A DNA stretch of 64,000 nt from Cylicocyclus nassatus (taxonomy: Eukaryota; Nematoda; Chromadorea; Rhabditida; Strongylidae). The position numbers were made by a program, and so were the translations under genes. Positions within the stretch are counted from its first letter, which is position 1. Each line of letters starts with the position of its first letter. Of the stretch, positions 11,755-22,739 are shown piece by piece. The notes under the pieces were generated by a model. That model was not told the DNA's origin and ran no database searches. It was given only the letters and a program-made list of their open reading frames with translations. The DNA is taken from assembly GCA_958299035.1 (NCBI GenBank), contig CATQJL010000316.1, positions 30,941,441 through 31,005,440 on the forward strand, written 5' to 3'.

Positions 11755-12174
11755 AAGCGCACTGTAACGTAAATTTTTGGCTTTTTCCAAAATTTACTAA
11801 ATTAATGTTGCATTTGCAAACACGTCATCTAAAGCTAAAAATTCAGCATTACAGTACGCCTACCATAGAAAGATGAGGAGTACGGTAGCGGAAAACTTTG
11901 TAATTAGACTCAGCATCGCCGAAAACCTCAGTTTAACGTCCTTCGGTTTTTTGGAATATTCAGAAACAGTATTCGCTTGTCAGAAGCTTAAGATTAATGG
12001 AAAATCCCCACCGTAATCCTACAGTAACTAAGAACAGTCGGTGGTTCGCTCTATACTGTAAATCTAAGATGAATCTACCCCTGCCGTATGGCACCCAAGG
12101 ATCCGCGAAAGCTTTCTATATAAGCAAATTGTTGAAGATCAACAGCTCGATACATTTTTTTGGGAAACCCTGTA

Positions 12175-12689
12175 TTTGGAAGTAAGAGTGTATGACTCAC
12201 TGCGGTTAGAATCGCGGGCATTGAATCCGTGCAACCTAATGCTCTATGTTACATTTGTACAAGCATGAAGACTATAGAAAAACTTTTGCTCTCAATAAGA
12301 ATTAAGAAAATCATAGATTAATTTGCAAAGACAGAGGCAGCAAATCGATGATCCCCGTCGCTGTTATCATTATATAAATGGAGGGTTGGAGACCGTACCA
12401 GAAATTCTCTTGGTTCAATCTCCAAGCTTTTGCTCATATACAGAATCCAATAACTATGGATTGCTTTAACTTGAAATGAATTGAGAGGCACGTTGGAGAG
12501 ATAGTGCTTCTTCCGCACTCTATAATTTCGATTTAGCGAAAGCTTACACAAGTGAGCTGACATCAAAATTTCAAATAAATAAAGCTAACAAAGTAAGGAT
12601 ACTTGGCGACCGTGGCCATTCGTAATAAAGCACATGCGCGTCTTGAAACGCTGGTTAAAAACTTACTTTTGCTGTCTGCTAATCGATGT
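12175..12689. other. Non-coding DNA with an arm of a wider inverted repeat
   Basis: Bases about 12,598-12,629 (tggccattcgtaataaa) are the reverse complement of 15,745-15,776 (tattacgaatggcca). This suggests an older palindrome about 3.3 kb wide, into which later elements inserted. No gene is seen. Confidence 0.35.
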
Positions 12690-13508
12690 CTGATATATAG
12701 GCGATGTCACCCCGCATCGGTCGTGGGTGTCCACGAGCTGAGGCTGCGCGCGCGCCGCAGGCGACAGAAACAATACTCGAGCGCCGAAGCGTCTGTGGCT
12801 GAACTTGTGACCTAGGTAAACTTAATGCTTTTCCTTTTGTTTCCTCCGTCGGAGAGATGCGACAGTTGGAATGAAGCATTGAAGCGATCGAACAAGAGAT
12901 TCGATCACTCTTGCTTACACAGAAACGAGATGCTTTGCTACACATTTGAGACAAACAGCGAAAACTGCAAGTTTTAACTAGCTCAAGTTTCCTTGGCGTA
13001 AAAAGGAGCCAGTGAAAGCGAAGAAAGAAATAACAAAATAAAGTAGACAAGGAAAATCATATGAAAACACTCCAGGTTATGATACCTCAGTCGATGTTAG
13101 CAACTTTTTAAATTGGTGGAGACTTGAAGTCAGTGCTTTAGAGACATCATCATGAAAAACACTGCAATGAACAACGCGATGCTAATCTAATAGTTCCAAA
13201 TCTACCTATCACATCGCTAGATGATCTGTCATAAGTAGTCAATCCAATTTCGATCCAGCGTTGTAGAAGCTGAAACCTGAGAGTAATCCATTGCTAAAAG
13301 AGCGAATATTACATGAAGGCACTCAAAGGAAGTCAATCGCAGACAAAGACACGATGACAATCGAAAAGAGCAAGGTGAATCAAGCGCCACATATCTGTCT
13401 TCATGCCAGCTACCGCGCTCGCGTATTGTTTCTATCGCCTGCGGCGCGCGCGCAGCCTCGACTCGTGGACACCCACGACCGATGCGGGGTGACATCGCCT
13501 ATATGTCA
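12690..13508. mobile_element. Foldback element with GC-rich arms
   Basis: Left arm (about 12,692-12,776) contains gcgatgtcaccccgcatcgg and cgtgggtgtccacgag. The right arm (about 13,423-13,506) is nearly its exact reverse complement (ccgatgcggggtgacatcgc). The arms are about 85 bp with only a few mismatches. The interior (12,800-13,400) has no gene. Confidence 0.7.
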
Positions 13509-13660
13509 TGAGCCTTTGACGCATAATTTTTCGCACTCTCAGGCATAGACAAAATTACTGATATTTGAATTCTTTGAAAATAAATGCAGCACAGGTTATT
13601 AAAACTCAAAGTGAATGCGCTCCCTTCCCAAATGTTGTTCCGAGGAGCGAAACCAAATAC

Positions 13661-13840
13661 AGTCTGCTCCAATTGGGATCAGGCCAAACCGTCGGCCTAA
13701 ATTTGCGAGCTCGCAGCGCTAGCGGTCTGCGCTGCATGTGCGCGCTGTAGGAGGGAGCAAAAAGATTGAAGAGAGGGTAGAGAAGCAGGCTGTGGGCGTG
13801 ACCGCAAAACCCTTTGGCCTGGTTGGGATTGGGGCAGACT
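13661..13840. mobile_element. MITE family B, copy 2
   Basis: Same termini and interior as 8547-8751: agtctgctccaattgggatc at left and ttgggattggggcagact at right. About 20 bp shorter than copy 1. Confidence 0.75.
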
Positions 13841-13903
13841 ATATTTGGGCAATTTTATAGTTTCTCTCGACTGAAACGGCACAGATTCTTTTGTAAAAAA
13901 AGC

Positions 13904-15688
13904 GTCTGTAACTTACAATACCGCTCACAGAATGTGCAAAATTTCCGTGAATGTCGCAGAATTCCGGGAATTCCGCGAAGGTTCGCGAAATTCCGGGAAT
14001 TTCGCGACATTCCCGGAATTTCGCGAAATTCATGTAAATCACGCTAATTACGCAAGGCCATAACCTCTTTCCGAATAAGTGTATTCAAAATCCGAAAACA
14101 GCATTGTAATCAGCTCGTCAAGGCGAATCTTCTGCTAAACAGGTTGTCTCCAATATCCTTTTTCAATAATCTTGAATTTGCATGCGGACGGCTTTTCGCG
14201 TGGGTGTAACGCAACGAGCATCGCACAGAGGAGACTGCGGCGGGCACCCTTCGATAGTACTCTTCAAGTAGATTATTCTGCGCCAAACAGCAGCCGAAGA
14301 CTCTCTTTTAAAGAGATAGAAGAGCTGAAAATCTCTGGAAAAATCAAGCTGTCCCAAGTTCCACTAGCCGTAACTTCCTTCAGAATGAACATCTTCGAAA
14401 TCCGCAAGCAGCAATGTGTTCTTCTCGTCAAGTCGAATCTTCCGGTATACAGCATGCCCTTAAAATTCCGTTTCCAATTTTTTTAAAATTTTCTACGCGC
14501 GTATATTCGCAAGGTCGCAACGCAGCGCTCATCAAACATAAGAGACTCCAATAAGCACTATTGGATTGTGCTGCTTCCGCAGATTACCGAACGCTAAAAA
14601 GCAACCGGAGAATCTTTTTCAAAAAAGATAGAAGAGCTGGTGGAATTCTGGAAAAATCGTGTTGTCCCAAATTTTGCCCCCTGTAACCCTAAAATGGGAA
14701 GCTCTCCTGCTAAGCAGATGTGATTTCCGTAATCAGCAGGTCAGATAACCTCTTTGAGCAAAGTTCCCTTATAATCCAAAATACGACATTTTGACCAAAA
14801 CCCATCGGCGAGCTTCAGGGCGTAGAACGAGAAAAAATCAAATTACCCGAATTTCTTTGAAAACTTGCTCATAGAGGTTATCTAACCTGCTGATTACGAA
14901 AATCACATTTGTTTAGCAGTAGAGCTTCTCATTTTAGGGTCACGGTGGGCAAAATTTGAGACGACGCGATTTTCCCAGAATTCACCAGCTCTTCTATCTT
15001 TTCTCAAGAAGATTCTCCGGTTGCTTTTTAGCGCTCGATAATCTGCAAAAGCAGCACAATCCAACAGTGCTTATTGGAGTCTTTTATGTTTGATGTGCGC
15101 TGCGTTGCGACCTTGCGAATATACGCGCGCAGAAAATTTTGAAAAAATTGGAAGCGGAATTTCAAGGGCATGCTGTATACCGGAAGATTCGACTTGACGA
15201 GAAGAACACATTGCTGCTTGCGGATTTCGAAGATGTTCATTCTGAAGGAAGTTACGGCTAGTGGAACTTGGGACAGCTTGATTTTTCCAGAGATTTTCAG
15301 CTCTTCTATCTCTTTTAAAAGAGAGTCTTCGGCTGCTGTTTGGCGCACGATGATCTAGTGAAAGAGTACCATCGAACAGTGTCTACGGCAGTTTCCTATG
15401 TGTGATGCTCGTTGCGTTACCACCATGCGAAGAGGCGTCCGCATGCGAATTCAAGATTATTGAAAACAAGGTATTGGACACATCCTGTATACCAAAAGAT
15501 TCGCCTTGACGAGCTGAATACAATGCTGTTTTCGGATTTTGAATACACTTATTCGGAAAGAGGTTATGGCCCTGCGTAATTAGCGTGATTTACATGAATT
15601 TCGCGAAATTCCGGGAATGCCGCGGAATTCCCGGAATTCTGCGACATTCACGGAAATTTTGCACATTCTGTGAGCGGTATTGTATTTC
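13904..15688. mobile_element. 1.8-kb palindrome with arms of about 820-865 bp
   Basis: Starting near 13,905 (acaataccgctcacagaatg) the left arm runs to about 14,768. It returns as its reverse complement from about 14,868 to 15,688 (cattctgtgagcggtattgt). Both ends carry short clustered repeats of the type gaattccgggaatt and cgcgaaatt. Several mirrored open frames of 60-106 codons in both arms are simply the same sequence read twice and are not genes. The loop is about 100 bp. The arms differ by scattered substitutions and small indels, so the element is not freshly made. Confidence 0.8.
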
Positions 15689-16070
15689 ACACAATTGATT
15701 GGCAGATTTGGAAAACAGCATTGACGATGCTCCAAAACGCCAGTGATATGTTTCTTATTACGAATGGCCATAGCCACCAAGTATCGTTCCCTTGCAAGCT
15801 ACTAGGCTCAATAAATTTCTTTGTTCCTAATAGTTTACACAAGGACAAAAGTACATTAAGCTACTACGCCCCTTTGCTTATTTTCTTTGACGGAGAGGTT
15901 ATAAAGTGAAATCGCCGATTATTGTTCGGGCCAAAAGATCAGAATTCTGCTAGCCTAACGTCTTTATCTCCAGAATGCTTCCAAAGAAAAAGTTCAGGAT
16001 TTTTGAAGAAAAAACGGCATAGACGGCAGAGATAAAGCATTATAACAGCCGTTCTAGCTCTCAGGTAAGT

Positions 16071-16484
16071 CACCCGTCATACTTCGCCGAAAAAAGCCCA
16101 AAAGCGCCAAAAAAAACCCGAAAAAGCCCAAAGAAGCCCAAAAGCGCCCAGAGAAGCCCAAAAAAGCCCGAAAAAGCCCGAAAAAGCACGAAAACGCCAG
16201 AAAAAGCCGGAATGTAGAAACGAACTTTTGGCAGAATTCTGACATTATCTTATCATGCGGACGACAGAAAATGACAAAAAGGCTCGATTGCGAAGTCAAC
16301 ACACACGCCTTACCGCCAAAACGTGCGAGAAGTGTTCCTGCTCCTTCTGGCGCTTTTGGGCTTTTTTGGGCTTTTTCGGGCTTTTTGGGCTTTTTTGGGC
16401 TTTTCTGGGCTTTTTCGGGTTTTTTGGGCTTTTTTTGACTTTTTCGGGCTTCTTTGGGCTTTTTTCGGCGAAGTATGACGGGTC
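16071..16484. mobile_element. MITE with minisatellite arms, copy C1
   Basis: Termini cacccgtcatacttcgccga at left and tcggcgaagtatgacgggt at right are inverted. The arms consist of degenerate 10-bp units (gaaaaagccc at left, gggctttttc at right), about 10 per arm, around a unique loop (16,215-16,340). The terminus accCGYCATACTT is shared with 26,301-26,517, although the arm repeats are different. Confidence 0.75.
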
Positions 16485-17039
16485 CCTAAAGCAAAAAGTG
16501 TATGCTGCCGCGAACGAAAGCGAAAAACAGGACCAGTTTGGGCGCGAACGGACGCGCACGTCTTAAGTGTTGTAACCCTTCGCCTCGTGCGTATTGCAAT
16601 AAAAAACCCCAGGCTTTGCGTTCTTTCCGGAAGTTTACGAATTAAACGATTGGAGATTATTTATTATACATATATGCCATGACACTCACCATTGCTCTGT
16701 TTGAGAGCTAGAGATTGTAACAGATAAGGTAAGCTAATAAGCTGCGCACTTTCTGCTTCATAACGCTTATAATACTTATAAATTGAATTGAATTGTGACA
16801 TCTTAAAGTACTCGGGAATTACTAATTCTTAGATTAAAGGGCTTGCGATGGGTCAAAGACTCCCCCCTGTTCTCGCGATCTGTTACATGAGCAAGATTGA
16901 GGAGCCAGTACTCCACGTGTGGCGACTCGGTGGGCTTTTGCACCTAGATCTAACGCGAGGCCTGATGCTCGCCCGATACTAAGCGACGTGCCTAGCCTAC
17001 TGCGCACCTAACGCGCGACCGAAAGAAACTTAAGATTAA
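16485..17039. other. Non-coding DNA, nothing recognised
   Basis: No gene or clear repeat can be supported. Confidence 0.35.
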
Positions 17040-17104
17040 CTACTCAGACAGCGGATCGGACCCCTCCGCCGGAGAAGTGGCAGGGTCGCGGCGTATCCCC
17101 AGCG

Positions 17105-17255
17105 GTGGGTCTCCCATTTGTCCGGCGGAGCCCTCCCATTTTCTGCTCCGGATACCCCCCATTTTCTGCTCCGGATACCCCCCATTTTCTGCTCCGGATA
17201 CCTCCCATTTTCTGCTCCGGAGCCCCCCGATTTTGTGCGCCGGAGCCCCCCGATC
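17105..17255. repeat. Minisatellite, about 23-bp unit, copy 1
   Basis: Repeating unit tctgctccggatacccccca plus ttt, about five imperfect copies. The same unit array lies at 20,170-20,330 in the same orientation. The long open frames here are a consequence of the repeat and are not genes. Confidence 0.85.
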
Positions 17256-17279
17256 GCGGCATACTGTAATTAGCCCTAA

Positions 17280-17642
17280 TTAAAGGCAGCTTCCAGGCAG
17301 ATCTGGACCTATGGGGCTTTTACATGGAAAGTACTTTTGGGGCCCTAACTAAGGCACTGCCGAAGCAGCAGCTCAGGTAGTGCTCCAATGGCTGAGATAT
17401 TCCCCTCGAAACAGACCCCCGCGAACGTACTCGCATGGATTCATGGCAGTTTCGCGCCAGGATCCACTCTTTGCGCCATGAATCCATGCGAAACACGGTC
17501 GCGGGGTCCGGTTTCGAGCAGAATATCTCAGGCGTTAGAGCACTACTTGAGCTGCCGGTTGGGTAGTGGCTTAGTTAGGGCCCCAAAATACTTTCCATGT
17601 AAAATCCCCATAGGTCCAGACTTGCCTGGACGCTGCCTTTAA
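17280..17642. mobile_element. Palindromic MITE D
   Basis: Termini ttaaaggcagcttccaggca at left and tgcctggacgctgcctttaa at right are inverted. Arms include ctatggggcttttacatgga against tccatgtaaaatccccatag and catggattcatgg against ccatgaatccatg. The total is about 360 bp and is almost entirely self-complementary. Confidence 0.8.
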
Positions 17643-18069
17643 GCTCCAAACCCCAATTTTGTCTCTAAACCCCACCCAAATAAGCCGAATAGGACCCCCC
17701 CCCCCCCCCGGGTAGGAGTTTAGCGCGACCCTCACCCCGTACTCTACCCCCTCCCTCTCACCCCTAGCGTTTGTGGATAGAAGATAGAAGAAAGAACGAA
17801 GAGATAAGACATTTATTTCAAATTTATCAAACTTTCGAAAAATCTATCTATCTATCTCCAGCATACGTACAACAGTTAATTCATATTACAAAAACCATAC
17901 TAGGAGTGATAAGAATATTCAAAGAAAAACTAATTTCCTAGTTGCAAAAAGAACCTTGTAACACCACAGTATAAGCATATGGTTTTAACATGGTAAGAAA
18001 ATGACAAAAAGATCAAAAAAGCATTCTGTGCAACATGAAACAAAACAGCGAGGAACGCCATAAACTCAC

Positions 18070-18986
18070 ATTTGCAAAGCAGGGACATATTGTCCAAGTG
18101 CGATATATACATGAGCTATATTCATCCAAACATCTTCGAATTCCGAGGTCCAAGGCCATACTGGGGCAAAACGAAAGTAGGATGATTCAACGTAGTTGCT
18201 TGATAATAGTACTAGGACACGATGATGACATGGATTGAAATTCTTGCATATGCAACTTACCTTGAACGCCTTTCCATAGTCTCTGTTGAAATGGAAAAAC
18301 CGCGCAAGAATGTAACAAGCTTCGGCCTTGATTTCGTCACTTTCCGTCATACTCATTGCATGCCACGCTAACCGTTCAACCTTGTTCATTTCCTGAAAAA
18401 GTGATGCCTTCAGATAAAGCGATAAACACCTCGATGTAACAGCTTGGACAAATTTAAAAGGTCCCTTTTATAGATAATTCGTAATTAATTCAAAGAATTT
18501 CTGCACTGACTCCTTTGAAGAAGAAGTGGTTGGCAAGATGGACCAAGACAACCGGATTCTCCGGCTCCAGACTATACGCTTGGCCTAGACAAGCCACTGC
18601 ACTTTGGGCTCCCTCGACAGTATGCGTATTGTAATCCAAAATGGCAAGTGCTGAGAGAGCACAAACATTGTCATTTTGCAATTCCAACGCTCGTTCAAAA
18701 GCGATTCTGCAAATTGTAATTGAAAGTCACATAAACAGTAAAGAAGAAGCTATGTGACTCAAACATTTCACATTTACATGCTTACCTAGCCTTATCAGTC
18801 CCTAATCTCGCTAAGCAATACTGGAAGCAATGTGATGTGACTAAGCAACAGTAACAGTCACAATGCTTCAGTAACAGTCACAAAACTTCAACATCGTTTG
18901 GAGTTGCCTCCAAGACTTTTGTCAACATATCTCTTGCCTTGTCCTATCTTTCAAGCCAGAAACGATATAGTGAGGATCTGCAACGT
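18070..18986 (-). pseudogene. ctr-9: ctr-9 (Paf1 complex TPR subunit) exons, rearranged copy
   Basis: Five minus-strand exon pieces match CTR9, the tetratricopeptide scaffold of the RNA polymerase II Paf1 complex. (1) 18,986-18,881 reads TLQILTISFL then DKARDMLTKVLEATPND, with a TAG between them. (2) 18,832-18,786 reads HCFQYCLARLGTDKAR. (3) 18,706-18,511 includes AFERALEL and LVHLANHFFFKG. (4) 18,392-18,261 includes ACYILARFFHFNRDYGKAFK. (5) 18,160-18,070 includes EDVWMNIAHVYIALGQYVPA. Pieces 2-4 join in phase at good splice sites (for example ag|gtaagc to ttgcag|a). Piece 1 belongs downstream of piece 4 in CTR9 but lies upstream here. Between pieces 4 and 5 several hundred residues of the family protein are missing. 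With the in-frame stop this is a scrambled partial copy. The real ctr-9 should be elsewhere. Confidence 0.85.
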
Positions 18987-19032
18987 CTGATGAAAAGTCG
19001 ATCGACTTGGTAAGCATACGTACGAGAGAGAT

Positions 19033-19769
19033 AGTGTGGACCCCGGCCAGCTTCAGGTACTAGCGCGGCGCACACGCAACGCGCGCCCGACTTGAACGCT
19101 TCTCATTTCACTTACGAACAAAAAAGCATTATAACCGAAAACAGGAGTGAAATGAGATGTGGAGGCCTCTAATCCGAACACGAGAAAAGCCAAGGCAATA
19201 GGAGAACCTTCACAACTTCTACTACTAGCGCTCAGATTCCAGTCAATCTCATAAATAACTGGAATCTTCTATTATCCATCGCTAGTAGTGTATGACACTA
19301 CCAGCGATGGATGATAGAAGTAACAGGAAAAGTCGAAGAACAATTCTGAAAAGTCTTCCTTCTGTTCATAAAAAAACCCAGAAAGTTTGAGCTCAAGAGC
19401 ACGATTGCAAAGCTCTGATGGTGTAACAAAAGGCTAGAAGCATCTACACTCCACAAAATCAACTGCATATACACTTATTCTGAACATTTGGAGAGATGTC
19501 TCTGAACTACACCGAAATCTTCACTATTGAGAAAAAAACAAGATTTTCGAAACAAATGCTTGCAAGACTGTCAAGACTCGTAAAAATCCATCACCAGCAG
19601 TTGACGTGTGTCGTTTACATCTAAAGTAGAGATTACAGAAGAGAACAAACACACTTGAAAGAGGAAATTGAAAGAAATCCCTTCAGAGCCGAAACGAAAA
19701 GCGCACTGAAGGCATGCGCTGCGGGCGCGCCGCGGAGGTACCTATGGGAACCTGGCCGGGGTCCACACT
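19033..19769. mobile_element. Foldback MITE E with GTGTGGACCCC termini
   Basis: Left end agtgtggaccccggccagct and right end cctggccggggtccacact are inverted, with TA-containing flanks (gagata / ataggc-type). Inside is a hairpin at 19,266-19,325 whose stem is cttctattatccatcgctag against its near complement. No coding sequence is present. Confidence 0.65.
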
Positions 19770-20169
19770 ATAGCAATAAACGGATTATTTAGACGATACT
19801 TTCATCACAACAACACTAGATAGTTGCGCAACTAACCTCATTGTTTCGAAAATCCAGAATTAATCACAAAAACCACTCCATCAATAGTCTACGATGTCTC
19901 AGCAAGTCGGAAAGAGCCAAACACTGAAGGTGATTGAGTGCAACCGCACGAAAATTTCAAACATAAACCTGAAAACGAGGAACTTACAGCAACATAAACG
20001 CCAACGCGACGAAGAGCAACGCGGAAAAGGAAAAAACGGTAAAGAAACGCGCAAAAACAACAGAATCAAATAAACGGCGACTAAAATATGGACAAAGAGC
20101 GTAAACAGAGGACTCATCACCGTGGAGTTAGACGTTTGCTTGCTACGCGCCAAATCGATACGCAGCCTG

Positions 20170-20330
20170 CTCCGGATACCTCCCATTTCTCCGGCGGATA
20201 CCTCCCATCTTCTGCTCCGGATACCCCCCATTTTCTGCTCCGGATACCTCCCATTTTCTGCTCCGGATACCTCCCATTTTCTGCTCCGGATACCTCCCAT
20301 TTCTGCTCCGGACCCCTCCGATTTTCTCCG
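20170..20330. repeat. Minisatellite, about 23-bp unit, copy 2
   Basis: Unit tctgctccggatacctccca plus ttt, six to seven copies, the same family and orientation as 17,105-17,255. The flanking GC-rich DNA (20,330-20,584, words cggcgcggagtccg and tcgcgccggagaaatggcgg) contains degenerate forms. Overlapping long frames on both strands arise from the repeat because it lacks stop codons. Confidence 0.85.
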
Positions 20331-20754
20331 GCGCGTGTCTTCCAAATTTGGCGGACACGCGCCGCGCAGACCTCTGCGGCGCGGAGTCCGTCAAATCTGG
20401 CAGAGTCGCGCCGGAGAAATGGCGGACCTTTGCAGCAGGGCCGGAGAAGCCTCCCATTTGCCTGCCAGTGATGCCACCGCGATGGACCGCCCATTTGCCC
20501 TTCTCTCATTGGTCAACTGGGTCCGGCGCGACCCTGGCAGTTTCCGAGGGTCCGGCGGAGGGGTCCGATCGATTGTCTGAGTAGGTAATGTACCCTTACG
20601 ACATCTACAGTTAAGATATACAAAAGGATTACTAAATTAAAGAACAAAATTACTACTACTGAACACGGGACGAGGGCCCGTCCCATGCTACCGATGCGCG
20701 TCTGTAACAATCTCAAAAATACATGTGACTCGCGAGGGTTCAAGCAACAAATCC

Positions 20755-22400
20755 ACTGCGCAACGCCACGACCCTTAAAGGCAGTAGATCGGCAGAATGA
20801 GACCCGTGAACAAGGTCACAGGGTAGGAGCCCCCATATGGAACCTATCGGCCGCTTCAAAACGGCGAAAATAAGCGTTTTTCAATGCCCTCCCCTTTAGA
20901 ATTGGACGAGTGGAGCAAGGCTGATGACGCTAAATCGTCGCGGGACCCAATGGTTATGGCATTGCGGCGGGCAGCCTCCAATGGTAAGGGAGCCTCCAGA
21001 CCGCGCCGGGACCGCGCCGGTTGTCGTTTTGTAGCCGGTAGCTGCTTTCGCGCCGGTTGCCGCTATTGCAGCTGGAGCGCACTGTGTCAGATTTTGTCCT
21101 TGGAGCGTAGCCTATTGGCGCTAGATGTTAGGCTTTTCGATTTCTTTGTCATCACTATTTTGTTTCCAAAGTTCTTTTCTTTGCTGTAGTAATTTATTGC
21201 AGAAATTTCTCTTTTGATCTGGATTCCTTTTTTTGGTCGTCTACGATGCTGGAAAATCAATTTATTGTTGAGCGAAACCCTTTCTAAATTCCTCTGTAGA
21301 GCTATTGCTAGATTGCAAGGCAAGGCCGACGTCTTTCTCGTTTTGAAACTGGTTTACTATGCTGGGTGAGCGAGTTACGAAAGTACTTTCTTTGTTTTTG
21401 AAGCTGTTCTATCGTGCCGAGCAGCGATTTAGCTGCAGAACTCGAATTCTCTGCACTACTTTTGCTTTTGGTACTTCACTACGCTGACCAACGATCTATT
21501 TGAAAGCGGAGTCATTTGGTGCCTTCCAAACCAACCTCAAATCGGAAAAGACATCGAGGAACTTTGCCTGCACAGCAGAGCAATAAGCTGTGCAAAAAAT
21601 AGCGTTTCGCAAAGATTTATTAGCTCCCAGATTTGTGTGGAGGCAAGTTGCGGGCTTTCCCTGATTTTGATGGTAAAGTTAACGAAAGAGTACGAAAAAC
21701 AATGCTGCATGAGGTTCCAACGAGTTCACACTTACATTCAGGGAAAGTCGGCAACCCGACGTCTCAAATAGAAGTAGCATAGCTTCAAAACTAAAGACGA
21801 ATTCAAAGAAACTTTGTCCTACGAAATTGATCAACTACCATAAAAGAATAACCTAGAAACGAATGAAAGACAAAACGCCGTTCATCACTTTTTTTTGCCT
21901 AAAAAACAACTCTGCGGGAGGTGATTGAATATTCGACAATAAGTCGATTACTCCAGCATCGTAGAGCCTCCAATGAATTACTTACGGAAAGAAGAAGACC
22001 GTGGAAAAGAGTAGTGGCCAAAGAATCGAAAAGCCTAGTATTCAGTGCCAAAAGGCTCTCGCGACGCTCCAAGGACAAAATCTGACACAATGCGCTTCAG
22101 CTGCAATAGCGGCAACCGGCGCGAAAGCAGCTACTGGCTGCAAAAGCGACAACCGGCGCGGTTTCGGCGCGGTCTGGAGGCTCCCTAACAAGGAAACTGC
22201 CAACTTGTCCGGATGCGTGTAAGATTGGCCTGCGCAAGTAAGAGTTTGAGAGTAGTACTCTCGGCAGGGAAAGCATGCTGTGCAACCGGGATTGCATTGT
22301 TTTCATACTTGGGCGATAAGGAATCCTGCGTTGTTGAATTTTGCCGACTCACTGCCTTTAAACGACGGCACGTCCCCTCCAGCTCCTGTAGATGATTTCC
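20755..22400. mobile_element. 1.6-kb foldback element
   Basis: Left words aaaggcagtagatcggcaga, ccgcgccggttgtcg and gattttgtccttggagcg reappear inverted at right (cgctccaaggacaaaatc, cgacaaccggcgcgg, tcggcaaaa...cactgccttta). Centre near 21,580. Terminal boundaries are uncertain. No intact gene is present; the mirrored frames near 20,884-21,189 and 21,899-22,306 are the same arm sequence. Confidence 0.65.
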
Positions 22401-22739
22401 AACTTGACGCGAAGTTCCGGTAAGTACTACGGCGCGTCGAATTGCGCTAACAACAAGGAATCCGTTTTCCAATCCAAAGAACTTCCGGCTCAGCTTTCTT
22501 ACAAAAAAAGACAAAAGCAAAGCGGTTGAAATGTAATTCGAATAAGACATTCAAAATAATCAATGAAGACGAAGGCGAACAAAGCACCCCCAAGTGAGGC
22601 ACCGCCGCTTTATATAGCCGCCTGGCCGGCAACGAGCCAATAAAGGAGAGGTCAGGAGACGATCGCCGCAACACGCGTCTCGGCTACCGTAATTGTCGCT
22701 GGATAGCGCGTTAAGCGATGCGCCCGGCCTCCGTATTTC

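Larger units (their letters stand above)
11025..12174. mobile_element. Palindromic transposon, host of two nested elements
   Basis: The termini are inverted: tacaggatgtcccaaaaaaa at left and tttttttgggaaaccctgta at right. Inner arm words also pair, for example gaaaacctcagtt with aactgaggttttc. Removing the two nested palindromes (11299-11482 and about 11521-11754) would bring the arms together. A relative lies at 54,078-54,746. No transposase is present. Confidence 0.7.
17040..20584. mobile_element. Possible 3.5-kb composite element that captured ctr-9 exons
   Basis: The left edge ctactcagacagcggatcgg continues as acccctccgccgga. It is matched by the reverse complement of the right edge (20,551-20,584) over about 34 bp with two or three mismatches. 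Just inside both ends lie copies of one GC-rich minisatellite (17,105-17,255 and about 20,170-20,330). Between them are a MITE (17,280-17,642), scrambled ctr-9 exons (18,070-18,986) and a foldback (19,033-19,769). No transposase and no clear target duplication are seen. One element with gene capture, like Pack-type transposons, is inference; two separate repeats that happen to face each other is the alternative. Confidence 0.45.

Noticed and set aside
14172..15348. Paired frames of 104 and 106 codons with the same protein on opposite strands
   Set aside because: They are the two arms of the 13,904-15,688 palindrome; the sequence has no domain and is read twice.
20088..20580. Several overlapping frames of 104-152 codons
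   Set aside because: Produced by a stop-free 23-bp minisatellite; no protein family, no splice context.
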